Source: Streptomyces sp. DH5 (GTDB lineage: Bacteria > Actinomycetota > Actinomycetes > Streptomycetales > Streptomycetaceae). Taken from it: DNA of 64,000 bases. The number at the start of each line of letters is the position of its first letter. The stretch's first letter is position 1. The stretch is from the NCBI RefSeq assembly GCF_020873915.1, contig NZ_JAHWGP010000008.1, positions 62,001-126,000 of the forward strand, in the 5' to 3' direction. The notes under the pieces were generated by a model that was not told where the DNA came from, searched no databases, and saw nothing but the letters and a program-made list of their open reading frames with translations. Of this stretch, positions 49,432-59,525 are shown piece by piece. Position numbers and translations under genes: made by a program.

Positions 49432-50103
49432 CTACCGCGCCAGGACGGCTGCCCGCACCGCCTCCTCCACCCGGGCAACACCGCGCTCCTTCGTCGCGTT
49501 GCCGTCGGACAGCGCCGCCACCAGGTACGCGCGCCCGCCGGCCGTGACGCGGCCGACGCTGTTCACGACCCACAGGCCCGTCGCGGCACGCGGCAGCCAG
49601 CCGTTCTTCACGCCCCACCCGGTGCCGTCGTCCGCCACCGACGGCACGCCCCACGCCTGCTCCGGGACGACCCGCCCCATCAGATCCCGCACATACGCCC
49701 GTGAGGCCCCGCCCAGCACCGAGCCCGCGCCGAACACCTGCCGCAGCAGCGTCAGCCGGTCCACGGCCGTGGTGCGGGTCAGGCCCCACAGCGGGCCGTC
49801 GCCGCCCGTGGTCCGCGCCAGCCCCAGGCGGGCGTTGGCCGCGTCCAGGCCCCCTGCCCTCCCGATGCCGCCCCACAGGGCCGACGCCGCGTCGTTGTCG
49901 CTGCGCACGATCATCGCCGCCGCGTACGACCGCTCCCCCCGGTCCAGTTCCCGTCCCGCGTCCTGCGCCCGCAGCAGCAGCGCCGCCAGGATGTCGAGCT
50001 TCACCACACTGGCCGTGACGAACACCCCGCCGTCGCCGTACGAGAAGGTCTCCCCGGAACCCACGTCCAGCGCCGCCACCGACACCCGCGCCCCGTCCGC
50101 CAC
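49432..50103 (-). CDS. Class A beta-lactamase-fold serine hydrolase, no signal peptide
   Basis: A 223-residue protein with class A-like motifs: S32-V-V-K35 (SxxK), SDN in VRSDNDAAS, and K-N-G in place of KTG (VKNGW). It starts near the core fold without export signal, so a secreted antibiotic-inactivating enzyme is unlikely; a cytoplasmic amidase or esterase is possible. The GTG at 50103 has ggaggga upstream. Convergent with the mycosin gene. The Asn in K-N-G is a departure from the typical active site. Confidence 0.82.
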   Translation of the reverse strand: MADGARVSVAALDVGSGETFSYGDGGVFVTASVVKLDILAALLLRAQDAGRELDRGERSYAAAMIVRSDNDAASALWGGIGRAGGLDAANARLGLARTTGGDGPLWGLTRTTAVDRLTLLRQVFGAGSVLGGASRAYVRDLMGRVVPEQAWGVPSVADDGTGWGVKNGWLPRAATGLWVVNSVGRVTAGGRAYLVAALSDGNATKERGVARVEEAVRAAVLAR

Positions 50104-50178
50104 CGCTGTCTCCCTCCACCGGACCCGACGCCCGGGGCCGGCCCCGTAGCCGCGTCCGAGCCTGTCACGGCCGCCCGA

Positions 50179-50184
50179 TAGGCT
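50179..50184 (+). promoter_or_regulatory. -10 box near the SseB-family start
   Basis: TAGGCT ends 8 bp before the GTG at 50193, and only 2 bp before an in-frame GTG at 50187. The distance supports 50193 as a leaderless start. Confidence 0.4.
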
Positions 50185-50192
50185 CGGTGTCC

Positions 50193-50924
50193 GTGGCGAA
50201 CAAGAACATCCCCGACTCCCCGTTCCGCGACGACGACGGCACCGCCGACCCCCGGCTGAGCGCCGCCCTCGCCGCCTGGGCCGAGGACGGCAACGCCGTC
50301 GGTCCCGTCCTCGAGGCGCTCAAGGACGCGCGGCTCCTCGTGCCCGTCGTCGCCGTGCTCGGCGAGGTCGAGGAGGACGAGAACGGGCTGCGGCGCGAGA
50401 AGACCAGCGACATGGCCGTACCCACCCTCAGGGCCGGCGGCCGCACCGCGCTGCCGGCGTTCACGTCCACCGAGTCGCTCGCCCGCTGGGACCCGGCGGC
50501 CCGCCCCGTCGCCGTACCGCTGCACCAGGCGCTGCAGGCCGCCGCGCACGAGAAGGCGGACACGCTCCTGCTGGACATGTCCGGTCCGGTGACCTTCGAA
50601 CTGACCGGCCCCGCGCTGCTCGCCCTCGCCGAGGGCCGCACCAGCACCGATCCGCTCGCCGACCCGGCCGTCGTCGAAGCCGTACGGACCGCCGTGGCCG
50701 CGGAACCCGCGGTGTCGCGAGCCCACCTCGGTCCGGGGCAGGCCGACGGCACGCTCGCCCTGGTCCTGGACCCGGCCGCCCCCGTCGCCGAGGCGGCCCG
50801 CGCCGTCGCCCAGCGGCTCGCCGCCGACGAAACACTGAGGGCCCGCCTGGTGCGCGGCCTCGACCTGGCAGTCCTGCCGGCCGAGGCGACGCCGCCGGGC
50901 GAGCCCCTGTACGTACGTCCCTGA
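50193..50924 (+). CDS. SseB-family protein
   Basis: A 243-residue SseB-like protein. The central part (LLVPVVAVLGEVEEDENGLRREKTSDMAVPTLRAGGRTALPAFTS ESLARW) is the family core. The function is not established. The start at 50193 (GTG) is chosen on the leaderless promoter spacing. Convergent with the DUF1844 gene; 25 bp lie between. Confidence 0.8.
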   Translation: MANKNIPDSPFRDDDGTADPRLSAALAAWAEDGNAVGPVLEALKDARLLVPVVAVLGEVEEDENGLRREKTSDMAVPTLRAGGRTALPAFTSTESLARWDPAARPVAVPLHQALQAAAHEKADTLLLDMSGPVTFELTGPALLALAEGRTSTDPLADPAVVEAVRTAVAAEPAVSRAHLGPGQADGTLALVLDPAAPVAEAARAVAQRLAADETLRARLVRGLDLAVLPAEATPPGEPLYVRP

Positions 50925-50949
50925 GACGTCTCCCGGACGCCTGGGCGTG

Positions 50950-51327
50950 CTAGCCGTAGATCGCGCCCGTGTACTTCTCGCCCGGCCCCTTGCCCGGCTC
51001 GTCCGCCACCAGCGAGGCCTCGCGGAAGGCCAGCTGGAGCGACTTCAGGCCGTCACGCAGGGGGGCCGCGTGGAAGGAGCTGATCTCGGTCGCCGAGGCG
51101 TCCAGCAGACCGGCGAGCGCGTGCACCAGCTTGCGCGCCTCGTCCAGGTCCTTGAACTTGTCGCCCTCCTCGGTCAGACCGAGCTTCACGGCGGCGGCGC
51201 TCATCAGGTTGACGGCGACCGTCACGATCACCTCGACCGCCGGAACCTCGGCGATGTCGCGGGCCATGGCGTCGAAGTCGGGGTTGCCGGAGGTCTCGGG
51301 GCTGTCCGAGGGGGAGGTGTCACTCAT
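50950..51327 (-). CDS. DUF1844 protein
   Basis: A 125-residue DUF1844 protein (FDAMARDIAEVPAVEVIVTVAVNLMSAAAVKLGL ... DLDEARKLVHALAGLLDA). Small, mostly helical; function unknown but conserved in actinobacteria. The ATG at 51327 is 7 bp from a TATCGT hexamer on the minus strand (51335-51340), suggesting a leaderless promoter. It is divergent from infC. Confidence 0.82.
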   Translation of the reverse strand: MSDTSPSDSPETSGNPDFDAMARDIAEVPAVEVIVTVAVNLMSAAAVKLGLTEEGDKFKDLDEARKLVHALAGLLDASATEISSFHAAPLRDGLKSLQLAFREASLVADEPGKGPGEKYTGAIYG

Positions 51328-51359
51328 GCCCCACACGATAGGCGCAGACGCGTGTCCCC

Positions 51360-51391
51360 TTGACAGCAGGAGGGACGAGACGCGTGGTTAG
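51360..51391 (+). promoter_or_regulatory. Promoter of the infC operon
   Basis: A consensus -35 TTGACA at 51360-51365 precedes a GTGGTTAG block (51384-51391) that fits a -10 region, though no single hexamer is perfect. It lies about 360 bp before infC, giving a long leader. Confidence 0.5.
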
Positions 51392-51722
51392 CGCGCGCCT
51401 TCCGGAGCTGCTAACCTTGTGTAACGACCGGTCGGACCCGTATGCCTCGCGGCTCGCGAGTCCGGCCCACAAGTGGAGGCTCCGAACTCCCACCTGTCGC
51501 CCCCGGGGCGGCGGGTCACCGGTCAGGCGGTCCCGTCTCCGAGACGGGGATCCGCCCGATGACGCGCCCCGCGGTCCCCGCGGCGGTGTTCCGGTAGTTC
51601 CAGGAGCCCCGCCCGTGATCGTCCGGGGCGTTTTGCTTGCTCCGGCGCGGTCAGGTCCCAACGAACACAGACGTTACGCGGCTGTCCGCCAGACCGTCGC
51701 GTGGTGCTACCGAGGAGGATCC
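51392..51722 (+). promoter_or_regulatory. infC leader with an attenuator-like hairpin
   Basis: About 330 nt of untranslated leader. At 51606-51634 gccccg/cggggc (loop 12 nt) followed by gtttt looks like an intrinsic terminator ahead of infC. A hairpin near 51535-51552 (cccgtct/gagacgggg) and other palindromic pieces could be alternative structures. Translation-factor operons in many bacteria are controlled by a ribosomal protein binding such leaders (L20 in Bacillus). Function here is inferred from layout. Confidence 0.5.
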
Positions 51723-52379
51723 ATCAGCGCCGAGCCCCGCATCAACGACCGGATTCGCGTTCCCGAGGTGCGACTTGTCGGTCCCAGCGGCGAGCAGGTC
51801 GGGATTGTTCCGCTTGCCAAGGCCCTGGAGCTTGCGCAGGAGTACGACCTCGATCTCGTCGAGGTCGCGGCGAACGCCCGTCCGCCCGTGTGCAAGCTCA
51901 TGGACTACGGGAAGTTCAAGTACGAGTCGGCCATGAAGGCCCGTGAAGCGCGCAAGAACCAGGCGCACACGGTCATCAAGGAGATGAAGCTCCGGCCGAA
52001 GATCGACCCGCACGACTATGACACCAAGAAGGGTCACGTCGTCCGGTTCCTCAAGCAGGGCGACAAGGTCAAGATCACGATCATGTTCCGTGGTCGCGAG
52101 CAGTCCCGGCCGGAGCTCGGCTACCGACTGCTGCAGCGTCTCGCGGAGGACGTGGCCGACCTCGGGTTCGTGGAGTCGAACCCGAAGCAGGACGGCCGCA
52201 ACATGATCATGGTCCTCGGTCCGCACAAGAAGAAGACCGAGGCGATGGCCGAGGCCCGCCAGGCGCAGGAAGCCCGCAAGGCGGACGCGAAGGCCAACCC
52301 CGGCAAGTCGCAGAACGCCGCGGAGAACGAGGCGGAGACCGAGGCCGCCCCGGCGGCCGAGGAGCCTGCAGACGCGTGA
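51723..52379 (+). CDS. infC: Translation initiation factor IF-3
   Basis: A 218-residue initiation factor that keeps the 30S subunit free and checks the start codon. N-domain ends near [12 protein letters not shown]-domain contains [31 protein letters not shown]. An Ala/Glu-rich tail of about 35 residues extends the usual length. The reading frame has no ATG, GTG or TTG near the conserved N-terminus. Directly before it a full aggagg (51713-51718) precedes ATC at 51723, giving [11 protein letters not shown]; an ATC start resembles the AUU start of E. coli infC used for autoregulation. First gene of infC-rpmI-rplT. Confidence 0.95.
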   Translation: MSAEPRINDRIRVPEVRLVGPSGEQVGIVPLAKALELAQEYDLDLVEVAANARPPVCKLMDYGKFKYESAMKAREARKNQAHTVIKEMKLRPKIDPHDYDTKKGHVVRFLKQGDKVKITIMFRGREQSRPELGYRLLQRLAEDVADLGFVESNPKQDGRNMIMVLGPHKKKTEAMAEARQAQEARKADAKANPGKSQNAAENEAETEAAPAAEEPADA

Positions 52380-52490
52380 CTCCCCGGGGCGCGAGCCCCA
52401 GGAAGCAACCGAAACAAGTACGACGCTCCATCCGTGCCCGGTTTTCGTGACCGGGCACCGGAGCGCCACCGACGAGGAGAGAACGGCGCT

Positions 52491-52685
52491 ATGCCGAAGA
52501 ACAAGTCGCACAGCGGTGCCAGCAAGCGCTTCAAGATCACCGGCTCCGGCAAGGTGCTCCGCGAGCGCGCCGGCAAGCGCCACCTGCTCGAGCACAAGTC
52601 GTCCCGCGTGACGCGTCGCCTCACCGGCAACGCCGAGATGGCCCCGGGCGACGCCGCGAAGATCAAGAAGCTTCTCGGCAAGTGA
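52491..52685 (+). CDS. rpmI: 50S ribosomal protein L35
   Basis: A 64-residue basic protein ([20 protein letters not shown]... ending KKLLGK), full length for L35. The ATG has gaggagag upstream. It lies between infC and rplT in the standard order, 111 bp after infC. Confidence 0.98.
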   Translation: MPKNKSHSGASKRFKITGSGKVLRERAGKRHLLEHKSSRVTRRLTGNAEMAPGDAAKIKKLLGK

Positions 52686-52781
52686 GGTCGGGCGCCCAGC
52701 GCCTGACCCACCGACACCGGGACCCAATCGTTTCCGGGCCGTGTGGCGACCACCACGGCCCCGCTACAAGGAGTTAAACAA

Positions 52782-53165
52782 GTGGCACGCGTCAAGCGGG
52801 CAGTCAACGCCCACAAGAAGCGCCGGGCGATCCTCGAGCAGGCCTCCGGCTACCGCGGTCAGCGTTCGCGCCTGTACCGCAAGGCCAAGGAGCAGGTCAC
52901 CCACTCGCTGGTCTACAACTACAACGACCGCAAGAAGCGCAAGGGTGACTTCCGCCAGCTGTGGATCCAGCGCATCAACGCCGCCGCCCGCGCCAACGGC
53001 ATCACGTACAACCGCTTCATCCAGGGTCTGAAGGCCGCGAACGTCGAGGTCGACCGCAAGATCCTGGCCGAGCTGGCCGTCAACGACGCCACCGCCTTCG
53101 CGGCGCTCGTCGAGGTCGCGCAGAAGGCGCTGCCGGCGGACGTGAACGCGCCCAAGGCGGCGTGA
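52782..53165 (+). CDS. rplT: 50S ribosomal protein L20
   Basis: A 127-residue basic protein ([20 protein letters not shown]...). Early assembly protein of the 50S subunit and, in Bacillus, repressor of its own operon via the leader. The GTG at 52782 has aaggagttaaa upstream. Followed by two adjacent terminators. Confidence 0.98.
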   Translation: MARVKRAVNAHKKRRAILEQASGYRGQRSRLYRKAKEQVTHSLVYNYNDRKKRKGDFRQLWIQRINAAARANGITYNRFIQGLKAANVEVDRKILAELAVNDATAFAALVEVAQKALPADVNAPKAA

Positions 53166-53171
53166 GCACTG

Positions 53172-53240
53172 CGTTGGCTTGAAGCCGACGTGAGTTTTTT
53201 CAGGACCCGCAGGCTCTGAGGCTTGCGGGTCCTGTTGTTG
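53172..53240 (+). terminator. Two adjacent intrinsic terminators after rplT
   Basis: The first hairpin (stem at 53172-53178 with 53184-53190, loop ttgaa) is followed by T6 at 53195-53200. The second is a 14-bp stem (53201-53214 with 53221-53234, one G-T pair, loop tctgag) followed by ttgttg. Confidence 0.9.
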
Positions 53241-53278
53241 CCGTCCGTCGGCCGGATGTTCGGCCGCGGGCCCGTTGT

Positions 53279-53316
53279 GGCTGGTCGCGCAGTTCCCCGC
53301 GCCCCTGGGGAGCTGC
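53279..53316. repeat. Streptomyces dispersed hairpin repeat
   Basis: tggctggtcgcgcagttccc followed by gcgcccctggggagctgc is a sequence type scattered through Streptomyces intergenic regions. It folds with arms 53289-53298 and 53307-53316 (one G-T pair, loop gcgcccct). Confidence 0.6.
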
Positions 53317-53355
53317 ACGTGCCGCGTGTCGAGAGCGCTCCCGAAGGTGAAGAAG

Positions 53356-54216
53356 ATGGCCCCCGTCAGCCCCGAGCTGATCTCCCCCCGGTCCTCCCGC
53401 GTCGCCGCCGCCCGGCGGCTCGCCAGGCGGAACTTCCGGGGCAAGGAGCGGCTGTTCCTCGCCGAGGGGCCGCAGGCCGTGCGGGAGGCCGCCGCGCACC
53501 GCGGCGCGGACGGCGCCCCGCTCGTCGAACTGTTCGCCACCGTCGAGGCCGCCGAGCGCTACGCCGACATCGTCGGCGCGGCCCGCGACGCCGGGGCCCG
53601 GGTGCACCTCGCCTCCGAGGACGTCATCGCCGACATCTCCACCACCGTCACCCCGCAGGGACTCGTCGGAGTGTGCCGCTTCCTGGACACCCCGTTCCAG
53701 GAGATCCTCGCCGCCCGGCCCCGCCTCGTCGCCGTCCTCGCCCACGTGCGCGACCCCGGCAACGCCGGCACCGTGCTGCGCTGTGCCGACGCAGCGGGAG
53801 CCGAGGCCGTCGTCCTGACCGACGCCTCCGTGGACCTGTACAACCCCAAGGCGGTGCGTGCCTCCGTCGGCTCCCTGTTCCACCTGCCCGTCGCCGTCGG
53901 TGTCCCCGTCGGAGAGGCCGTGACCGGCCTGCGGGACGCGGGCGTACGGCTGCTGGCGGCCGACGGAGCCGGAGACCGGGACCTCGACGACGAGCTCGAC
54001 AAGGGCACCATGGGCGGCCCGACCGCCTGGGTCTTCGGCAACGAGGCCTGGGGCCTGCCCGAGGAGACCCGCGCCCTCACCGACGCCGTCGTACGCGTCC
54101 CGATCCACGGAAAAGCCGAGAGTCTGAACCTCGCCACCGCCGCCGCCGTATGTCTCTACGCGTCGGCACGTGCACAGCGCGCCGTCGGAGGGTGCCGCTC
54201 CGTCACCGACAGCTAG
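53356..54216 (+). CDS. SpoU/TrmH-family RNA 2'-O-methyltransferase
   Basis: A 286-residue rRNA/tRNA methyltransferase with an N-terminal RNA-binding domain (SSRVAAARRLARRNFRGKERLFLAEG) and the SPOUT domain with knot motifs LAHVRDPGNAGTVLRCADA, VFGNEAWGLP and ESLNLATAAAV. Target nucleotide unknown. The ATG at 53356 follows aaggtgaag. The gene between rplT and pheST is a usual actinobacterial arrangement. Confidence 0.92.
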   Translation: MAPVSPELISPRSSRVAAARRLARRNFRGKERLFLAEGPQAVREAAAHRGADGAPLVELFATVEAAERYADIVGAARDAGARVHLASEDVIADISTTVTPQGLVGVCRFLDTPFQEILAARPRLVAVLAHVRDPGNAGTVLRCADAAGAEAVVLTDASVDLYNPKAVRASVGSLFHLPVAVGVPVGEAVTGLRDAGVRLLAADGAGDRDLDDELDKGTMGGPTAWVFGNEAWGLPEETRALTDAVVRVPIHGKAESLNLATAAAVCLYASARAQRAVGGCRSVTDS

Positions 54217-54228
54217 TAGGCTGACCAG

Positions 54229-54266
54229 CTCGGGGACCCTCCCCCAAGCTCTCGGCCGGTCCCGAG
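54229..54266. repeat. Second dispersed hairpin repeat
   Basis: ctcggggacc (54229-54238) and ggtcccgag (54258-54266) pair with one bulge, with ccctcccccaagctctcgg between. This is the form of another family of Streptomyces repeats. Since a TAGGCT hexamer (54217-54222) lies just before, it may be in the leader of the histidine kinase gene. Confidence 0.5.
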
Positions 54267-54308
54267 CACGGGGCGCCCCGAGGGAGTTCCGAGAGGTGGG
54301 GTACGGGG

Positions 54309-55445
54309 ATGAGCGTCGGCACGAGCAGCGCACCGGGAGCACAGCGGGTCGCGCGCCCGCCCGCGCCCCGGCCCGGTGACCTCGCCGAACTCGGCATCGA
54401 CCCCGACCAGTTGCCCGACGGACTCGTCGTCGCCGACGAGCACGGCCGGGTGATCTGCTTCAACGCGACAGCCGCCCGCATCACGGCCGTCCCCGCGGAA
54501 CAGGCCCTCGGACAGCCCCTGGAGACCGCGCTGCCGTTAGAGGACCTGGAGGGCCGTCGCTGGTGGCAGCTCACCGACCCCTACGGCGGCCTCGCCATCC
54601 GGGTGCGCCAGCCCGAACGCAACCTCCTGCTCCCCGGCGGCCGGGAGGTCCTCGTCTCCGCCCGCTACGTCCGCACCCGCCCGACCGGCCCCGTCCGCCG
54701 GGTCGTCGTCACCCTGCGCGACACCGAGGCCCGGCGCCGCACCGAGCGCAGCCACGCCGAGCTGATCGCCACCGTCGCCCACGAACTGCGCTCCCCGCTC
54801 ACCTCCGTCAAGGGCTTCACCGCCACGCTGCTCGCCAAGTGGGAGCGGTTCACCGACGACCAGAAGCGGCTGATGCTGGAGACCGTCGACGCCGACGCCG
54901 ACCGCGTCACCCGGCTCATCGCCGAGCTGCTCGACATATCCCGCATCGACTCCGGGCGCCTGGAGGTGCGCCGCCAGCCCGTCGACATCGGCGCCGCCGT
55001 CGGACGCCACATCCAGGCCCACGTCGCCGCCGGCCGTCCGGCCGACCGGTTCCTGCTGCGGGTGCAGCACCCGCTGCCCGACCTGTGGGCCGACCCCGAC
55101 AAGGTCGACCAGGTGCTGAGCAACCTGCTGGAAAACGCGGTGCGGCACGGCGAGGGAACTGTCACCATCGACATCACGCCCTCGGCGTCCCCCCGGGAAC
55201 GGGAGGAGGCCGGCACGTCGGTCACGGTGAGCGATGAGGGGCCCGGCATTCCGGAGGAGTCCATGAACCGCGTCTTCACCCGCTTCTGGCGGGGCAGCAA
55301 GCGGGGCGGGACGGGCCTGGGGCTGTACATCGTCAAAGGGATCGTCGAAGCCCACGGCGGCACCATCACGGTCGGACGTGCCCCCGGCGGCGGCGCCCAG
55401 TTCCGGTTTACGTTGCCCGTGGCGGCACCGGCGTATCTCAGCTGA
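54309..55445 (+). CDS. PAS-domain sensor histidine kinase
   Basis: A 378-residue cytoplasmic histidine kinase. PAS domain about residues 35-130 (LPDGLVVADEHGRVICFNATAARI). Phosphoacceptor His in HELRSPLTSVKGF (near 158), N box LLENAVRHGEGTV, G boxes DEGPGIP and GTGLGLYIVKG. No transmembrane segment, so it senses an internal signal. No response-regulator gene is adjacent. Start ATG behind aggtgggg. Confidence 0.93.
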   Translation: MSVGTSSAPGAQRVARPPAPRPGDLAELGIDPDQLPDGLVVADEHGRVICFNATAARITAVPAEQALGQPLETALPLEDLEGRRWWQLTDPYGGLAIRVRQPERNLLLPGGREVLVSARYVRTRPTGPVRRVVVTLRDTEARRRTERSHAELIATVAHELRSPLTSVKGFTATLLAKWERFTDDQKRLMLETVDADADRVTRLIAELLDISRIDSGRLEVRRQPVDIGAAVGRHIQAHVAAGRPADRFLLRVQHPLPDLWADPDKVDQVLSNLLENAVRHGEGTVTIDITPSASPREREEAGTSVTVSDEGPGIPEESMNRVFTRFWRGSKRGGTGLGLYIVKGIVEAHGGTITVGRAPGGGAQFRFTLPVAAPAYLS

Positions 55446-55494
55446 GACGTCCGACGGCCCCCACGGGCGCCTTCGCATTCACCCACCCCGTTAG

Positions 55495-56759
<1,265 letters not shown>

Positions 56760-56760
<1 letters not shown>

Positions 56761-59327
56761 TGCGGATCCCGCTTTCTTGGCTGCGGGAGTACGTCGACCT
56801 GCCGGCGACGGAGACCGGCCGTGACGTACAGGCCAAGCTCATTTCGGCCGGACTCGAGGTCGAGACCGTCGAGCACCTCGGCGCCGACCTCAAGGGCCCC
56901 CTCGTCGTCGGCCAGGTGCTGACCATCGAGGAGCTGGAAGGCTTCAAGAAGCCGATCCGCTTCTGCACCGTCGACGTCGGGCAGGCCAACGGCACCGGTG
57001 AGCCCCAGGAGATCGTCTGCGGCGCCCGCAACTTCGCCGTCGGCGACAAGGTCGTCGTGGTCCTCCCCGGCGCCACGCTCCCCGGCGGCTTCTCGATCAG
57101 CGCCCGCAAGACGTACGGCAAGACGTCCCACGGCATGATCTGCTCCAGCGACGAGCTGGGCATGGGCGACGACGGCACCCACGGCATCATCGTGCTGCCG
57201 CCGGAGACCGAGGTCGGCAAGGACGCCATCGAGCTGCTCGAGCTGGTCGACGAGGTCCTGGACATCGCCGTCACCGCCAACCGCGGCGACTGCCTGTCCA
57301 TCCGCGGCGTCGCCCGCGAGACCGCCATCGCCTACGGCCTGCCGCTGCGCGACCCGGCCCTCCTCGACGTGCCCGGGCCGAACGCCTTCGGCTACCCGGT
57401 GAAGGTGTCCGACCCGGCCGGCTGCGACCGCTTCACCGCCCGCACGGTGACCGGCCTCAGCCCCGAGGCGCGGTCCCCGATCTGGCTGAAGCGGCGGCTG
57501 CAGAAGGTCGGCATGCGCCCGATCTCCCTCGCCGTCGACGTCACCAACTACGTGATGATGGAGCTCGGCCAGCCGCTGCACGCCTACGACCGGAACCTGG
57601 TCCGGGGCACCATCGGCGTACGCCGCGCCGAGGAGGGCGAGAAGATCGTCACCCTCGACGGCGTCGAGCGGAAGCTGCACGCCGAGGACCTCGTCATCAC
57701 CGACGACCGCGGCCCCATCGGTCTCGCCGGCGTGATGGGCGGGGCCGACACGGAGATCGCGGACCACGACGACCTCGAGAAGTCGACCGGCGACGTGGTC
57801 ATCGAGGCCGCCCACTTCGACCAGGTGTCCGTCGCGCGCACCGCCCGCCGCCACAAGCTGTCCTCCGAGGCGTCCCGCCGCTTCGAGCGCGGCGTGGACC
57901 CGCAGGCCGCCGCCGCTGCCGCCCAGCGCACCGTCGACCTGCTGGTGCTGCTCGCCGGCGGCACCGCCGAGGCGGGCGTCACCGAGTTCGTCGCCCCGGG
58001 CGCGCCGCACACCATCACCATCGCGGCCGACCACCCCGACAGGGTCGCGGGGGTGACCTACGGCCGGGAGACCGTCGTACGCCGCCTCCAGGAGGTCGGC
58101 TGTGACGTATATGGAAGTTCTGCCGCGTGGAACGCGTCGATGGGGGGTGGTGGTCGGGCGACGGGCGGGCAGGACGAGCTGATCGTCACCGTCCCGTCCT
58201 GGCGGCCCGACCTCACCGACCCCAACGACCTGGCCGAAGAGGTCATCCGGCTGGAGGGCTACGAGAACCTGCCCTCCACGCTGCCGAGGCCGCCCGCCGG
58301 CCGGGGCCTGACCGACCGTCAGCGGCTGCACCGCCGGGTCGGCCGCGCACTCGCCGGGGCCGGTTACGTCGAGGCGCCGAACTACCCGTTCGTCAGCGAG
58401 CAGGTCTTCGACCAGCTCAGCCTGGAGGCCGACGACCCGGCCCGCCGTGTCGTCAAGCTCGTCAACCCGCTCAGCGACGAGGAGCCCGCACTGCGGACCA
58501 CGCTGCTGCCGGGTCTGCTCGGAGCGCTGCGCCGCAACGACGGCCGGGGCTCGCACGACCTCGCGCTGTTCGAGACCGGCCTCGTCTTCCAGCCGGGCGA
58601 CGAGCGGAAGACGGCCGCGAACCTGTCCGTCGACCGTCGTCCCAGCGAGGACGACATCGCCGCGCTGAACGCCGCGCTGCCCGACCAGCCCCGGCACGTC
58701 GCCGTCGTGCTGGCCGGCGCCCGCGAGCAGGCCGGCTGGTGGGGCAAGGGTCGCCCGGCCGACTGGGCCGACGCGGTCGAGGCCGCCCGGACCGTCGCCC
58801 GTGAGGCCGGTGCCGAACTGGGCATCCGCAAGGGCCAGTACGGGCCCTGGCACCCGGGCCGCTGCGCCGAGCTGACCGTCACCGTCGACGGTGCCGAGCG
58901 CGTCGTCGGCCACGCCGGTGAGCTGCACCCCCGCGTGGTGAAGACCCTGGGCCTGCCCGCGCGCAGCTGCGCTATGGAGCTTGACCTGGACACCCTGGAG
59001 CGGGTCGGCGCGGGCACTCCGCAGGCACCGGGCATCTCCACCTTCCCGGTCGCCACGCAGGACGTCGCGCTGGTCGTCGACGCGTTCGTGCCCGCCGCGG
59101 ACGTCGAGGCAGCCCTGCGGGAAGGCGCCGGCCCGCTGCTGGAGTCCCTCCGCCTGTTCGACGTGTACGAGAACGCCGAGCAGTTGGGCGAAGGCCGCAA
59201 GTCGCTGGCGTACGCGCTGCGCTTCCGCGCGACCGACCGCACGCTGACCGTCGACGAGGCGTCGGCGGCCCGTGAGGCGGCGGTGGCGGTCGCGGCCGAC
59301 CGTACCGGAGCGGCCCTGCGGGGCTGA
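56760..59327 (+). CDS. pheT: Phenylalanine--tRNA ligase beta subunit
   Basis: An 855-residue beta subunit: tRNA-binding OB fold (about residues 40-150), B3/B4 editing region, B5, catalytic-like core and the C-terminal anticodon-binding FDX-ACB domain ([26 protein letters not shown] to the end). It forms the alpha2-beta2 enzyme with PheS. Between ...EVGCDVYG and [16 protein letters not shown] there is an unusual Gly/Ser insertion of about 18 residues (58116-58167). Otherwise typical in length and content. Confidence 0.97.
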
Positions 59328-59347
59328 TTCTCACCAGGTCGCCGGCT

Positions 59348-59379
59348 GGGGGGGCGTGCGCGTGGGCGCACGCCCCCCC
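59348..59379 (+). terminator. Terminator after pheT
   Basis: A 14-bp perfect stem (59348-59361 with 59366-59379, loop gtgg) starts 20 bp after the pheT stop, without a T-run. Confidence 0.82.
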
Positions 59380-59525
59380 ACAGCCGTGTGATCTCACCGG
59401 TCACCTCACTCGTTCGAGTGGCTATCCCCGGTGATGCGTCGGGATCAGGCCATGCGGTCGACAGAATCGGACCGGCCTCTCGGGGCCGGTCTGTGCTGTC
59501 CGGGCCTATATGGGGGGCCATCGGC

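Noticed and set aside
49432-50103. A secreted antibiotic-resistance beta-lactamase
   Set aside because: It has no signal peptide and KNG replaces KTG, so I call it only a beta-lactamase-fold hydrolase.
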